This document shows, piece after piece, positions 27,401 through 37,732 of a DNA stretch of 64,000 bases. Position numbers and translations under genes: made by a program. Each line of letters begins with the position of its first letter. Position 1 is the stretch's first letter. This DNA is from Burkholderiales bacterium (GTDB lineage Bacteria > Pseudomonadota > Gammaproteobacteria > Burkholderiales > Burkholderiaceae_C), in the NCBI GenBank assembly GCA_028868825.1, contig JAGWTU010000019.1:1-64000 (forward strand), in the 5' to 3' direction. A model generated the notes under the pieces. The model worked only from the letters and a program-made list of their open reading frames with translations. It had not been told where the DNA came from and made no database searches.

Positions 27401-28804
27401 CTAGTAGTTGATCCAGCCCAGCAGATAGAGCGTGTTGTTGTCCTTGGCATTGCGATTGCTGCCGTCGTAATTCGCGCTGCCGCCGTTGAACTTGCTGTAG
27501 GCCGTGTATTGCAGCGCCAGCTTGGTGTTCTCGTACGGCACCCAGTTCAGCTCCATGCGCCAGCCCTTGCTGTCGGGCGTGCCGCTGTTCGAGCCGCCCA
27601 GGCTGCCCGGCGCGTACATCAGGTCGTCGGCCGATCCGGTGGTCGAGAAGTAGCCGAGTGCGCCACCGTACTTGCGCAGGTAATAGTAGCTGGCGCCGAT
27701 GCGCGTCGTCTTCAGCGTGTTCGTCGGATTCGCGGCGGTGCCGGCCGCATACGATGCGTCCAGCGTCTGCTTCTCGCTGATGTAGGTGGCGATCACCGAG
27801 AACAGATGTTCGTCGCCGATGTATTGGTATTGCGTGTCGAACGCGGCGTCGCGATACCGGTTCGTCAAACCGGACAGCGCATTGCCGCCGCCCGGATAGA
27901 GATTGGCCTGGATGCCGTAGACGCCGGCTTCCCAGGAATTGCGGCCCCATTGGCGTTCGTAGGCGACGCGGAAATAAGGGGCCATGCCCTTGACGACGTT
28001 GCTCAGCGTGCTGTCGATCTGCGCCGCAGCCGGTGCCGAGCGATAGGCGCCGAATTCGGCGTAGACGAGGTTGTTCCACGACAGATAGGCCGTCAGACCG
28101 GCGACGCCGGAGCCGGCCAGGCCACCGTCGATCATCGTCGCCGCGGCCGGGCTCGGCGCGGTGGCACTCACCTGGTCGAACGGCGATTGCCAGGCCGGCG
28201 TCGAATTCCACAGGTCCTGGACCGTCGGATTGTTGTTGAAGCTCACGCCCAGCAACAGGTCATCGGTGACCGACTTCGCATAGCGGATGTCGGTGTTGTC
28301 CCAGCCGAAGGTGCCGCTGGTGCCGTCGTACGTCATCTGGACGAAGGCGCCGAAGTTGGGTGCGATCTGGCCGGCATAGAAAAGGCTTGCCTGCTGCGGG
28401 AACAGCACCTGACCGTTCTTGGCCAGCGCGTCGGCCGGCACGTTGCCGCCCGTGGCACCGGCCTGCGTATCGGGCACGGCCGACTTCGTCGACGTGTACG
28501 AGGTCTGGAACATGAACGACAGCGGCGGAATCTGGTTCAGCGCCAGCGTGCGGTCGCGATTCGCGCTGATGCCGCTGACCTGGGCCAGGTTGTCCAGCGT
28601 GTAGGCGTTCAACTTGAATTTGCGCCCGAAAGGCGTGAGTTCCGGGAACACCGTGTGACAGGCCTCGCAGGCCATGCCGGTCTGGCGCGCGAAGCTCGGC
28701 ACGGCGTTTGCGCCACCCGAGGCGAGCACGAGCAGACCGCCCGCTAACGCCGCAATGGATGCGGATGTCTTTTTGCTAATGACTGTCAACACTTGTATCT
28801 CCAT
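27401..28804 (-). CDS. Outer-membrane barrel protein with N-terminal c-type haem
   Basis: A 467-residue exported protein. After a signal peptide ending near SGGANA comes one haem-binding motif, CEACH (MACEACHTVFPEL), then about 400 residues of alternating aromatic and polar strands ending in GWINY. A C-terminal aromatic residue is typical of outer-membrane beta-barrels. This looks like a porin-cytochrome fusion; such proteins may carry electrons across the outer membrane or help mature other cytochromes, and neither role is proven here. Start is ATG 28804; the track ORF runs 816 bases further upstream in an unrelated frame of the rhodanese gene. The diheme cytochrome follows after 10 bp. Confidence 0.8.
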   Translation of the reverse strand: MEIQVLTVISKKTSASIAALAGGLLVLASGGANAVPSFARQTGMACEACHTVFPELTPFGRKFKLNAYTLDNLAQVSGISANRDRTLALNQIPPLSFMFQTSYTSTKSAVPDTQAGATGGNVPADALAKNGQVLFPQQASLFYAGQIAPNFGAFVQMTYDGTSGTFGWDNTDIRYAKSVTDDLLLGVSFNNNPTVQDLWNSTPAWQSPFDQVSATAPSPAAATMIDGGLAGSGVAGLTAYLSWNNLVYAEFGAYRSAPAAAQIDSTLSNVVKGMAPYFRVAYERQWGRNSWEAGVYGIQANLYPGGGNALSGLTNRYRDAAFDTQYQYIGDEHLFSVIATYISEKQTLDASYAAGTAANPTNTLKTTRIGASYYYLRKYGGALGYFSTTGSADDLMYAPGSLGGSNSGTPDSKGWRMELNWVPYENTKLALQYTAYSKFNGGSANYDGSNRNAKDNNTLYLLGWINY

Positions 28805-29025
28805 GAGTCTGCGACGTAGCCCGCGGGGCCGACGGCCCGGCGCGCGGACTCGGATCGAGTCTCGACACGTCGGGCCGGTACGGGATTGGGGCGCGGCGCG
28901 GTGCGTCTGCATTTGACAAAACTCAATTCGGGGCCAATGAATGACCAACGGCACCCGGGTTGTCGCGACGCGCCAACTAGCGCTGCCGCGCCCGAGGAGA
29001 CACTCAATGCGTAAGTCGCGTGCGG

Positions 29026-30186
29026 CTACAGGCCGCTCGCGGTCTGCAGGTTGGCCGCTTCCCAGGCCGGCATGCCGCCGCGGAACCAGTAGACCTTCTT
29101 GAAGCCGGCGCCGATCGCCGCCCGGGCGGCCTTGTAGCTCTTCCAGCATTCGGGGCCGTTGCACTGGAAGATCGTGGGCCGGTTCGGGTCGAGCGATTTC
29201 AGTCCCGCGAAGTCGTCGAGCGCGGCGTCGTAGGCGACATCCTTGAGGCTCTTCTCGCCATAGGGCACGAAGCGCGCCCCCGGGATATGGCGCTGCGCAT
29301 ATTCCTGCTGATTGCGCGTGTCGACGAGGATCACGCCCTGGCTCATCAGTCGCCGTACCTCGGCCACGCCGACGAGGGTCGCGCCGGCCAGGTCGGTGGG
29401 CGTGAAGGTCCCGAGCTGGGCGACCTTGCGGTAGCTGTCGAGCTCGGCATGCGCGGCCACCGGTCGGATGCCCGCATTGCGCAGCGGCGCCGCGAACCAC
29501 TTCGTGAGCTGGGCCCGTGCGCCGGCGTCGAGATCCTTCTTCACCACCACCGAGAACCCGCCCGGTACGCCCTCGTACTTCGCCAGCACCTTGGCCCCCG
29601 TGCGGCTGTCCTTGGACCATGGCTCCCAGTCCTCGCGCCGCACCAGGGTCGCGTCGGCCTGGTGCAGTTCGATCGCCGTCAGACCGGCCTGCGGGTAGCG
29701 CGCGTACTGCACCCGACCGAGATCCTTGAACGAGAGCGAACTCGCGTTCAGCAGCCCGCGCGCGAGGTAGGTGTAGAGCGAATCCTGCTGTGGCAGGTAG
29801 ATGCGGCGCCGGCGCAGGTCGGCGACGTCGCCGACCTCCTTGCTGCCGATGAGCAGGTATTCCTCCGCCGGGTCGGTCGAGCCGATCAGCTCGTAGCCAT
29901 GGCCGATCGCCGACGCGGCGACCTGTGCCGGCGCGATGAAGACGTCATAGCCACCGCTGCGGGTGGCGCGCATCGCGTCGGTGAGGTCGTCGCTGGTGGT
30001 GACCGTGACCGGCTCCGACATCAGCTTGCTCAGTCCCGACTCGAGGCCGGTACGCGAGACCATCAACCCGTCCTTGCGAGCCGTCGGCTCGATCGCCACC
30101 AGCACGCTGAGGTCGGCCCAAGCCGGTGCAGCGATCCCCAGCAGCATGGAGGCGGCGAGGACGAAGGCTTGGAATGAGCGGTGCAA
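29026..30186 (-). CDS. Periplasmic binding protein / rhodanese fusion
   Basis: A 386-residue exported protein of two domains. After the signal peptide (cleavage near PAWA-DL), residues about 25-250 form a PhnD-type periplasmic binding domain (GYDVFIAPAQVAA, GGFSVVVKKDLDAG). Residues about 265-380 form a rhodanese: VILVDTRNQQEYAQRHIPGA, then the active-site loop FQCNGPECWKS with the catalytic Cys. Rhodaneses move sulfane sulfur, and a binding domain in the same chain suggests capture of a small anion or sulfur compound. The neighbours are the haem barrel and, divergently, sorAB, which supports a sulfur-redox role by inference. Confidence 0.82.
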   Translation of the reverse strand: MHRSFQAFVLAASMLLGIAAPAWADLSVLVAIEPTARKDGLMVSRTGLESGLSKLMSEPVTVTTSDDLTDAMRATRSGGYDVFIAPAQVAASAIGHGYELIGSTDPAEEYLLIGSKEVGDVADLRRRRIYLPQQDSLYTYLARGLLNASSLSFKDLGRVQYARYPQAGLTAIELHQADATLVRREDWEPWSKDSRTGAKVLAKYEGVPGGFSVVVKKDLDAGARAQLTKWFAAPLRNAGIRPVAAHAELDSYRKVAQLGTFTPTDLAGATLVGVAEVRRLMSQGVILVDTRNQQEYAQRHIPGARFVPYGEKSLKDVAYDAALDDFAGLKSLDPNRPTIFQCNGPECWKSYKAARAAIGAGFKKVYWFRGGMPAWEAANLQTASGL

Positions 30187-30453
30187 GGGCTTCCCCGGTT
30201 CTTTCGAATTGAATCGAATCGCGACTACCGACAGCCGGCCCGGATCCCTTGCCCTGTTGCAGGCGCGAGGGTGCCGCCTGCTTGTTCTCCGTTGTCTCCA
30301 GCGAGGCCATTGTAGTCAGCGGCTCGATGCCCCGAGCCGACATCGACGGTGGGGGTCTGTCCTCGTGCGAGGCGCGAATTCCTCACCTAAACTGCGCCCC
30401 ACCTGATGGGTCCGGAAGCCATCCCGGCGCCGGCGTGAGTAGAGGAAGAACCG

Positions 30454-31665
30454 ATGGAAAGCAGTCCTCCCGCATCGCAGCAGCGTCGACGCCTGCTGCT
30501 GGCCGGTGCCCTGGCCGGCATCGGCGGCAGTGCCGCGCACGCCGCCACCGTCAATCTGCCGATGATCAATGGCCAGCGCAACCTGCTCGCCTTTCCCGAG
30601 AAGCGGCCGCTGATCGTGCTGACCTCGCGTCCGCCGCAGCTCGAGACGCCTTTCGAGATCTTCAACGACGGCCTCATCACGCCCAACGACGCCTTCTTCG
30701 TGCGCTATCACAACGCCGGTCTGCCGACCTCGATCGACGCCGACAAGCATGTGATCAGGATCGGCGGCAACGCCTGCGGCAAGCCGTTCGAATTGACGCT
30801 GGCCGCCTTGCGCAACGACTACAAGCCGGTCGAGCTGGTGGCCGTCAACCAATGTTCGGGCAACGGCCGCGGGCTGTTCGCGCCGCGCGTGCAGGGCGGC
30901 CAGCTCGCCAACGGCGCGATGGGCAATGCGCGCTGGGTCGGCGTGCCGCTGAAGGACGTGCTGGCGCGCGCCGAGCTCAAGAACACGGCGCGCCAGGTCA
31001 CCTTCGACGGTCTCGACGAGGCGATCCGCGGCGGCGGCGACTTCGTCAAGGCGCTCGAGGTCGGCCATGCGATGGACGGCGAGGTGATGATCGCCTACCA
31101 GATGAACGGCGCCGACATCCCCTTCCTCAACGGCTACCCGGTCAAGCTCATCGTGCCCGGCTACTACGGCACCTACTGGGTCAAGCACCTGAGCCAGATC
31201 GAGGTCATCGACCGCGAGTTCGACGGCTTCTGGATGAAGCCCGCGTACCGCATTCCCGACAACGACTGCGCCTGCATCGAACCCGGCACGGCGCCGGCGG
31301 CGACGAGGCCGATCGGGCGCTTCAACGTGCGCTCGTTCATCACCTCGCTGGCCGACGGCGCGCAGGTGCGTGCGGGCGCGCCGCTGGCCGTGCGCGGCAT
31401 CGCCTTCGACGGCGGCCAGGGCATCCGCGAGGTCGCCTATTCGACCGACGGCGGCCAGAGCTGGCGCGAGGCGACGCTGGGCGCCGACCTCGGCCGCTAT
31501 TCGTTCCGCGAATTCACCTTCGGCTTCGTCCCCGACAAGGGCGACCACGACCTGCAGGTGCGGGCCTGGAACCGCAGCGGCCAGAGCCAGGCGCGCACGG
31601 CGACCTGGAATCCCTCGGGCTATATGCGCAACGTCGTCGAATCGGTGAAGGTGAGGGCGGTATGA
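30454..31665 (+). CDS. sorA: Sulfite dehydrogenase molybdopterin subunit
   Basis: SorA oxidises sulfite to sulfate in the periplasm using a molybdenum cofactor and passes electrons to the haem subunit SorB. The 403 residues begin with a twin-arginine signal (RRRLLLAG), fitting export of a cofactor-loaded enzyme. The Mo-ligand Cys is in VNQCSGNGR (about residue 131). The sulfite-oxidase core continues through GYYGTYWVKHLSQIEV, and the C-terminal Ig-like dimerisation domain contains SWREATLG. The stop overlaps the sorB start (ATGA). A related molybdoenzyme with another substrate is possible, but the SorB partner makes sulfite likely. Confidence 0.9.
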   Translation: MESSPPASQQRRRLLLAGALAGIGGSAAHAATVNLPMINGQRNLLAFPEKRPLIVLTSRPPQLETPFEIFNDGLITPNDAFFVRYHNAGLPTSIDADKHVIRIGGNACGKPFELTLAALRNDYKPVELVAVNQCSGNGRGLFAPRVQGGQLANGAMGNARWVGVPLKDVLARAELKNTARQVTFDGLDEAIRGGGDFVKALEVGHAMDGEVMIAYQMNGADIPFLNGYPVKLIVPGYYGTYWVKHLSQIEVIDREFDGFWMKPAYRIPDNDCACIEPGTAPAATRPIGRFNVRSFITSLADGAQVRAGAPLAVRGIAFDGGQGIREVAYSTDGGQSWREATLGADLGRYSFREFTFGFVPDKGDHDLQVRAWNRSGQSQARTATWNPSGYMRNVVESVKVRAV

Positions 31666-31991
31666 AGCAGCTGCGGATGAACATTGCGGCGACGGCGCTG
31701 ATCGCGCTCGCGCCGGTGGCGATGGCCGCGCCGAAGACGATCCAACTGCCCCCCGACGCCGTCTTCCTCACGGCGAGCCCGCTGCCGGGCTACGCGCTGG
31801 CGCAGGCCAACTGCGTGGGCTGCCATTCGGCCGAGTACATGCTCTACCAGCCGCCGACGGCGCCGCGCGCCTACTGGGAAGCGATGGTCAAGCGCATGAA
31901 GGCGGTGTTCAAGGCGCCGGTGGAAGACGCCGCCATGCCGGCCATCGTCGACTACCTGGCCAAGACCTACGGCGCGGAACGGGCCAGGTAG
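31662..31991 (+). CDS. sorB: Sulfite dehydrogenase cytochrome c subunit
   Basis: A 109-residue exported monohaem cytochrome c. The signal peptide ends near VAMA, the haem motif is CVGCH, and a Met in DAAMPAIVDYL is the likely distal ligand. Its position directly after sorA with a 4-bp overlap makes it the electron acceptor of that enzyme. Length and layout match SorB. Confidence 0.9.
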   Translation: MKQLRMNIAATALIALAPVAMAAPKTIQLPPDAVFLTASPLPGYALAQANCVGCHSAEYMLYQPPTAPRAYWEAMVKRMKAVFKAPVEDAAMPAIVDYLAKTYGAERAR

Positions 31992-32094
31992 GGTCGCGCC
32001 CGGGGCGGCCGGGCCGAGGGTCACGCCGGCGCGGCCGCCGCCGCACGGGGTCGCGCCGCTAGAATTGCAGCTAGCTCCCGAGTAGCCGACCGCC

Positions 32095-32558
32095 TTGCAA
32101 AACGCACCTGCCCAGCCCGTCCCGACCGTCGCCGCCGGGTCGTTCCTGACCCTGCATTACCGGCTCGCGGGGCCCGACGGTGCGTCGGTCGTCGACACCT
32201 TCGACGGCCCGCCGGCCACGCTCTCGCTCGGCCAGGGCCAGCTCGCGCCGGCGATCGAGGCGCGGCTGATCGGTCTGGCCGAGGGCACGCGCGCGGCCTT
32301 CGACATGCCTGCCGGCGCCGCCTTCGGCATGCGCAACCCCGAGCTGATCCAGCGCGTCAAGCGCTCGCTGCTGCTCGAACTCGGCGACCCCGAGGCCGAC
32401 TATGCGGTCGGCGACGTCGTCGAGTTCCCGACCCCCGACGGCCAGGGCCGCTACGCCGGCGTCGTGCGCGAGGCCGCGGCCGAGAGCCTGCTGTTCGATT
32501 TCAACCACCCGCTGGCCGGCTTGCCGGTGCGCTTCGAGGTGCAACTGCTGGGGGTCTT

Positions 32559-32562
<4 letters not shown>
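32095..32562 (+). CDS. slpA: FKBP-type peptidyl-prolyl isomerase, SlpA-like
   Basis: A 155-residue FKBP-type proline isomerase/chaperone of the SlpA family: an FKBP core ([30 protein letters not shown]) with an inserted flap ([11 protein letters not shown]) and return strand ([18 protein letters not shown]). It lacks a signal peptide, so it is cytoplasmic. Start is TTG 32095 because no ATG or GTG fits the N-terminus better. A TAGAAT -10-like box lies at 32060-32065. It overlaps ispH by 4 bp, and slpA-ispH is a conserved pair in proteobacteria. Confidence 0.9.
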
Positions 32563-34920
<2,358 letters not shown>

Positions 34921-34951
34921 AGCGGCGACCTGGCCGCGCCCGGCCTTGGGC

Positions 34952-34957
34952 TAGAAT
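34952..34957 (+). promoter_or_regulatory. Likely -10 box of the tRNA-Ser promoter
   Basis: TAGAAT lies 31 bases before the mature tRNA 5' end, in a C/G-rich stretch where such a box stands out. No good -35 is visible at the right distance, so the call rests on position and the -10 match only. Confidence 0.45.
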
Positions 34958-34988
34958 GCGCGGCTTCGCTGATCGCGAGACCACCTAC

Positions 34989-35080
34989 GGAGAGATGGCA
35001 GAGTGGTCGAATGCACCGGATTCGAAATCCGGCGTACGGGTCCTCCCGTACCGAGGGTTCGAATCCCTCTCTCTCCGCCA
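34989..35080 (+). tRNA. tRNA-Ser (anticodon CGA)
   Basis: A complete 92-base class II tRNA including encoded CCA. The acceptor strands GGAGAGA and TCTCTCC pair. The anticodon stem-loop is CCGGATTCGAAATCCGG with anticodon CGA, reading UCG. A long variable arm (TACGGGTCCTCCCGTA) is typical of serine tRNAs, and the T loop is GGTTCGAATCC. Confidence 0.97.
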
Positions 35081-35223
35081 AGCTCGCCTATGAAAACTGG
35101 GTGATGTTTGAGTGAAACCCATCTCAAAGCCCACCATCCCGGAAATGCATCGGGGTCAGTTGCGGTGATGCGACGTAGATCCTGGCCTACCCTTTGAGCC
35201 ACCCGCCCGGCAGGATCGCCGGC

Positions 35224-35484
35224 ATGGGACAGATCAGCCACTCCACATCGATGGGTTACCGCGACCGGCCGTGCTCGTACTGCACGCGGTTCGTTGGCAT
35301 GACCCCTGACGGCAGCGCCGCGCGCTGCGGGCTGCCGAACGCGGCGCGCGTGCGGTCACAGCCGCAGTGGGGGTGCAGCGGCTTCGAGCGCGAGATCGGC
35401 GCCGACGATGAGCCCGGGCCGCCGGGAGGCCAGGTCAGGGCGGCCCCCCGCGTGCTGGCCGCGACGACGGCTAGGGGAGCGTGA
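35224..35484 (+). CDS. Small cysteine-rich hypothetical protein
   Basis: An 86-residue protein starting MGQISHSTSMGYRDRP. It has four cysteines arranged CSYC...CGLPN...GCSGFEREIGADDE, which could bind zinc or form disulfides. The Cys-rich core followed by the acidic ADDEPG looks like a real small protein family, while the last 20 residues are low complexity. The upstream ATG/GTG starts of the track ORF lack ribosome-site support. Function unknown. Confidence 0.55.
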   Translation: MGQISHSTSMGYRDRPCSYCTRFVGMTPDGSAARCGLPNAARVRSQPQWGCSGFEREIGADDEPGPPGGQVRAAPRVLAATTARGA

Positions 35485-35815
35485 CCTTAGCTCGGCGGCC
35501 GGCCTCGCTCTCTGGGGGCCTTCCCGCCACGCGGCGTCCGGTCCCTTTCCTCGAAGGACGCTTGGTTTGATCGGCCGGCTTCGGAAGCGGTTTTGTATGG
35601 GTCGCTTGCGCTGGCGCAATCTCGCCCTTTCCGGTCAGCCTCAGGGCTCCTCCGTCCAGCGTCTTGCAATAGGCGAGAAAGAGCGGAGTTGGCGAGTCAC
35701 CGGCCGCAGCGCCGCGCGGCGAGCCGAGTCGGCCGTTCGCACGCTGGGCGGGCGTCGCCGAAATCAGGATGACGCTGACGGCCGGAGCCGCAATCCGATA
35801 CGACTTTCGCTTCAT
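35471..35815 (-). CDS. Hypothetical protein with possible signal peptide
   Basis: A 114-residue ORF starting MKRKSYRIAAPAVSVILISA, which resembles a short signal peptide. The rest is rich in Pro, Lys, Arg and Gly with no motif. It overlaps the end of the upstream plus-strand ORF by 14 bases. In high-GC DNA such an ORF can occur by chance, so this is tentative. Confidence 0.35.
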   Translation of the reverse strand: MKRKSYRIAAPAVSVILISATPAQRANGRLGSPRGAAAGDSPTPLFLAYCKTLDGGALRLTGKGEIAPAQATHTKPLPKPADQTKRPSRKGTGRRVAGRPPESEAGRRAKVTLP

Positions 35816-35827
35816 CGTGCGCTCGGA

Positions 35828-36115
35828 TTAGCGCGGCGGGAGGTCGGTGCGGCGTTCCTCGCTCTCGCGCAGCAAGAACGCGTTGAAGTCAACGCGATGC
35901 GCAGGCCCTGCCTCGACGGTCTCAGGTCTGGCGGTGCCACCCATGATCCGGATCGCCCGGGCCGTTGCCTTGCGTGGAAACTCGACAGTCGCACCGGCTC
36001 CCCCTTGCCGAAGGGTGAAGGAGCAGACGGGGACCGGCACGGGCATTGGGCGAAGTTTGCCAGACCTCAGGCTGGTTCGTGGTTGACCCTTCGCGCTCTG
36101 AGGTCGGCGCGGCAA
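35828..36115 (-). CDS. Small hypothetical protein
   Basis: A 95-residue ORF without recognisable motif; a later start at MPVPVPVC would give about 72 residues. The middle (GATVEFPRKATARAIRIMGG, DFNAFLLRESEE) has a protein-like pattern. It lies 12 bp upstream of the previous ORF on the same strand. Weak evidence overall. Confidence 0.35.
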   Translation of the reverse strand: MPRRPQSAKGQPRTSLRSGKLRPMPVPVPVCSFTLRQGGAGATVEFPRKATARAIRIMGGTARPETVEAGPAHRVDFNAFLLRESEERRTDLPPR

Positions 36116-36200
36116 CCGAGTCCGGTGGGCCCGGCGCTGTCGCCGCGCCGGTCAGGCTGCAGTGGGCGCCGTAGGTGGCGGCGGCGCCGTGAATGCGGCC

Positions 36201-36554
36201 CTAGAGGCCTGCCTCCTTCTTGAGTCCCAAGATGGCAGAGATCACGCTCGAAGACACCGTCGCGTAGGGCGAGCCGGCGTCGAGCATCTTCTCGGCCTTG
36301 GCGTAGTCCTTCCGATTGATCGTTGCAGCGACAGCTCCGGCTTCACGGTGAAACGCGGCATGTTGCGAGAGGCATGTCGAGTAGGCCTTGAGCTGGCTGT
36401 ATCGGGACTTCGCCTCGCCGTGCAGCCACTTGCCGAGGGCGCAGCAGTCATCCCGAGAAATCGTGGCTGCATCGGTGTCCTCGCGCTTGGCGATGGCCAT
36501 GCGCAGTTTGACCTTCCACTCGGTGTGCGCGCCAGATGCTTGTGCTAGATCCAT
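36201..36554 (-). CDS. CZB (chemoreceptor zinc-binding) domain protein
   Basis: A 117-residue stand-alone CZB domain. The zinc ligands are recognisable: His in AHTEWKVKLR near the N-terminus, Cys in CCALGKWLHG (about residue 37), and His residues in SQHAAFHRE (about 65-69). CZB domains sense zinc or hypochlorous acid at the ends of chemoreceptors and diguanylate cyclases. A free-standing copy would need a partner; a single-domain response regulator lies about 0.7 kb away. The full-length fit to the domain makes this the most secure gene of this small-gene stretch. Confidence 0.85.
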   Translation of the reverse strand: MDLAQASGAHTEWKVKLRMAIAKREDTDAATISRDDCCALGKWLHGEAKSRYSQLKAYSTCLSQHAAFHREAGAVAATINRKDYAKAEKMLDAGSPYATVSSSVISAILGLKKEAGL

Positions 36555-36955
36555 GGTGTTCCTCGATCAAGAATTGACGCGCCCGGCCCCGGGCTGTCGT
36601 CTGCTCGACTCTTCGGCACAGCCTCATCAGACTTGAGGCCGATTGCATCGGCACGAGGAGCCCGGGCCGCCGGGCGGTGCCTCCCTCCGCGGTCGATGTG
36701 AGCAGCTTTCCGGTCGGCTTTCCGCCACGTCGGCGTGGGCGTCGCGGTGCACTCAGTCGCTGCACGCGCGCCAACGGGCGCCGTGGGTCCGGCCGCCGAG
36801 TCCGCGCGCCGGTCTGCTTGCCGGCAACGGCGGGCATCCCAGGCAACGACCCGTCAACTGCGTCACGGTTGAACCTGGCCCCCCCTTGAACGAGGGGCTT
36901 TGGGCGAGCCGCCGATGCCCTACGCTTGCGGCCCACCCATCGACCCCGGACCCGC
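36555..36955. other. Gap without a supported gene
   Basis: About 400 bp between the CZB gene and the next small gene. ORFs here (36643-37287 and 36677-36889) have Arg/Pro/Ala-rich translations typical of chance frames in high-GC DNA. The stretch must hold the CZB promoter, but I cannot place it. Confidence 0.5.
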
Positions 36956-37180
36956 ATGCGCTTCATCGTCTCAGACGTCACCGGACACGACATCGCCTTG
37001 CTCGACTCGGCCGGCCGGCGTCATGCGGCGCGTCTGCTGGAGACCTCGCTGAAGGTCGGTGTCGAAGTCCACGGCGGGCACCCGGTTCGCGGTTTCGCGA
37101 TCCTCACCGAGCCGGGCACCGGCCGCGCCTGCCCCGTCGTCTACGAATCCGTCGGCCGTCGCGCAGCCGGGTCGGCCTAA
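36956..37180 (+). CDS. Small hypothetical protein
   Basis: A 74-residue protein starting MRFIVSDVTGHDIALLDSAG, a compact alpha/beta-like sequence with alternating hydrophobic residues and one Cys (RACPVVYESVG). I chose the internal ATG at 36956 because the longer ORF adds only a His/Arg/Pro leader. No known family recognised. It converges on the response regulator gene, 34 bp apart. Confidence 0.55.
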   Translation: MRFIVSDVTGHDIALLDSAGRRHAARLLETSLKVGVEVHGGHPVRGFAILTEPGTGRACPVVYESVGRRAAGSA

Positions 37181-37214
37181 TCCGCGGCCCATGCGCTAGC
37201 CGGTACCCGCAGGC

Positions 37215-37589
37215 TCAGGACCCGGGTCGCGACAGCCGCTCGACGATCTCGATGAGACGCAGCGGGCTGAACGGCTTGGAGAGGTAGTCGTCGGCGCCGG
37301 CGTCGCGGCCGATGCCGAGGTCGTTGCGATGGCCACGGGCGCTGACGAGAACGACCTTGGTCGCGCGTGTCGCAGCATCACCCTTGATGTGCTCGCACAG
37401 CTGCAGGCCGTCGATCGAGCCCGGCATCATGATGTCGAGCAGGACCAGATCGGGCCGCCATTCGAGCACCTGGAGCCAGCCGGCGTCGGCGTCGAAGGCC
37501 TCGCGCAGTTCGCGTCCCTCATCTTCGAGCGTGGCGCGCAGCAGGCGGCGGATGTCGGACTGGTCTTCGACGATCAGGATCTTCTTCAC
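37215..37589 (-). CDS. Single-domain response regulator (CheY-like)
   Basis: A 124-residue receiver domain without output domain. The acidic pocket is in ILIVEDQ, the phosphorylated Asp in LVLLDIMMPG, the Thr/Ser switch in VVLVSARG and the conserved Lys in YLSKPFSP. It would relay phosphate or act by protein contact. Start is GTG 37589, where the receiver begins; the longer ORF adds an unrelated 21-residue leader. No kinase lies next to it, so its partner is elsewhere. Confidence 0.88.
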   Translation of the reverse strand: MKKILIVEDQSDIRRLLRATLEDEGRELREAFDADAGWLQVLEWRPDLVLLDIMMPGSIDGLQLCEHIKGDAATRATKVVLVSARGHRNDLGIGRDAGADDYLSKPFSPLRLIEIVERLSRPGS

Positions 37590-37732
37590 GGTGCAACGCG
37601 TCCGGGTTCTGGTGTGGGGGGCGGGCAACTGTTCGATATACCGGTGCTGCACGGGTTATCGGCAGCGGCATCCCGGGCTTGAGCGGCGCCCGGGACATCG
37701 GCGTACGGGCTTGCAGGCACAATCGGTGCGAC

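Noticed and set aside
28805-29620. N-terminal extension of the haem-barrel ORF
   Set aside because: It reads antisense-frame through the rhodanese gene and the intergenic gap; the signal peptide at ATG 28804 is the true start.
35410-35426. 17-bp GAGCCCGGGCCGCCGGG repeated at 36658-36674
   Set aside because: Exact but very GC-rich and not extended by similar flanks; likely chance in this composition.
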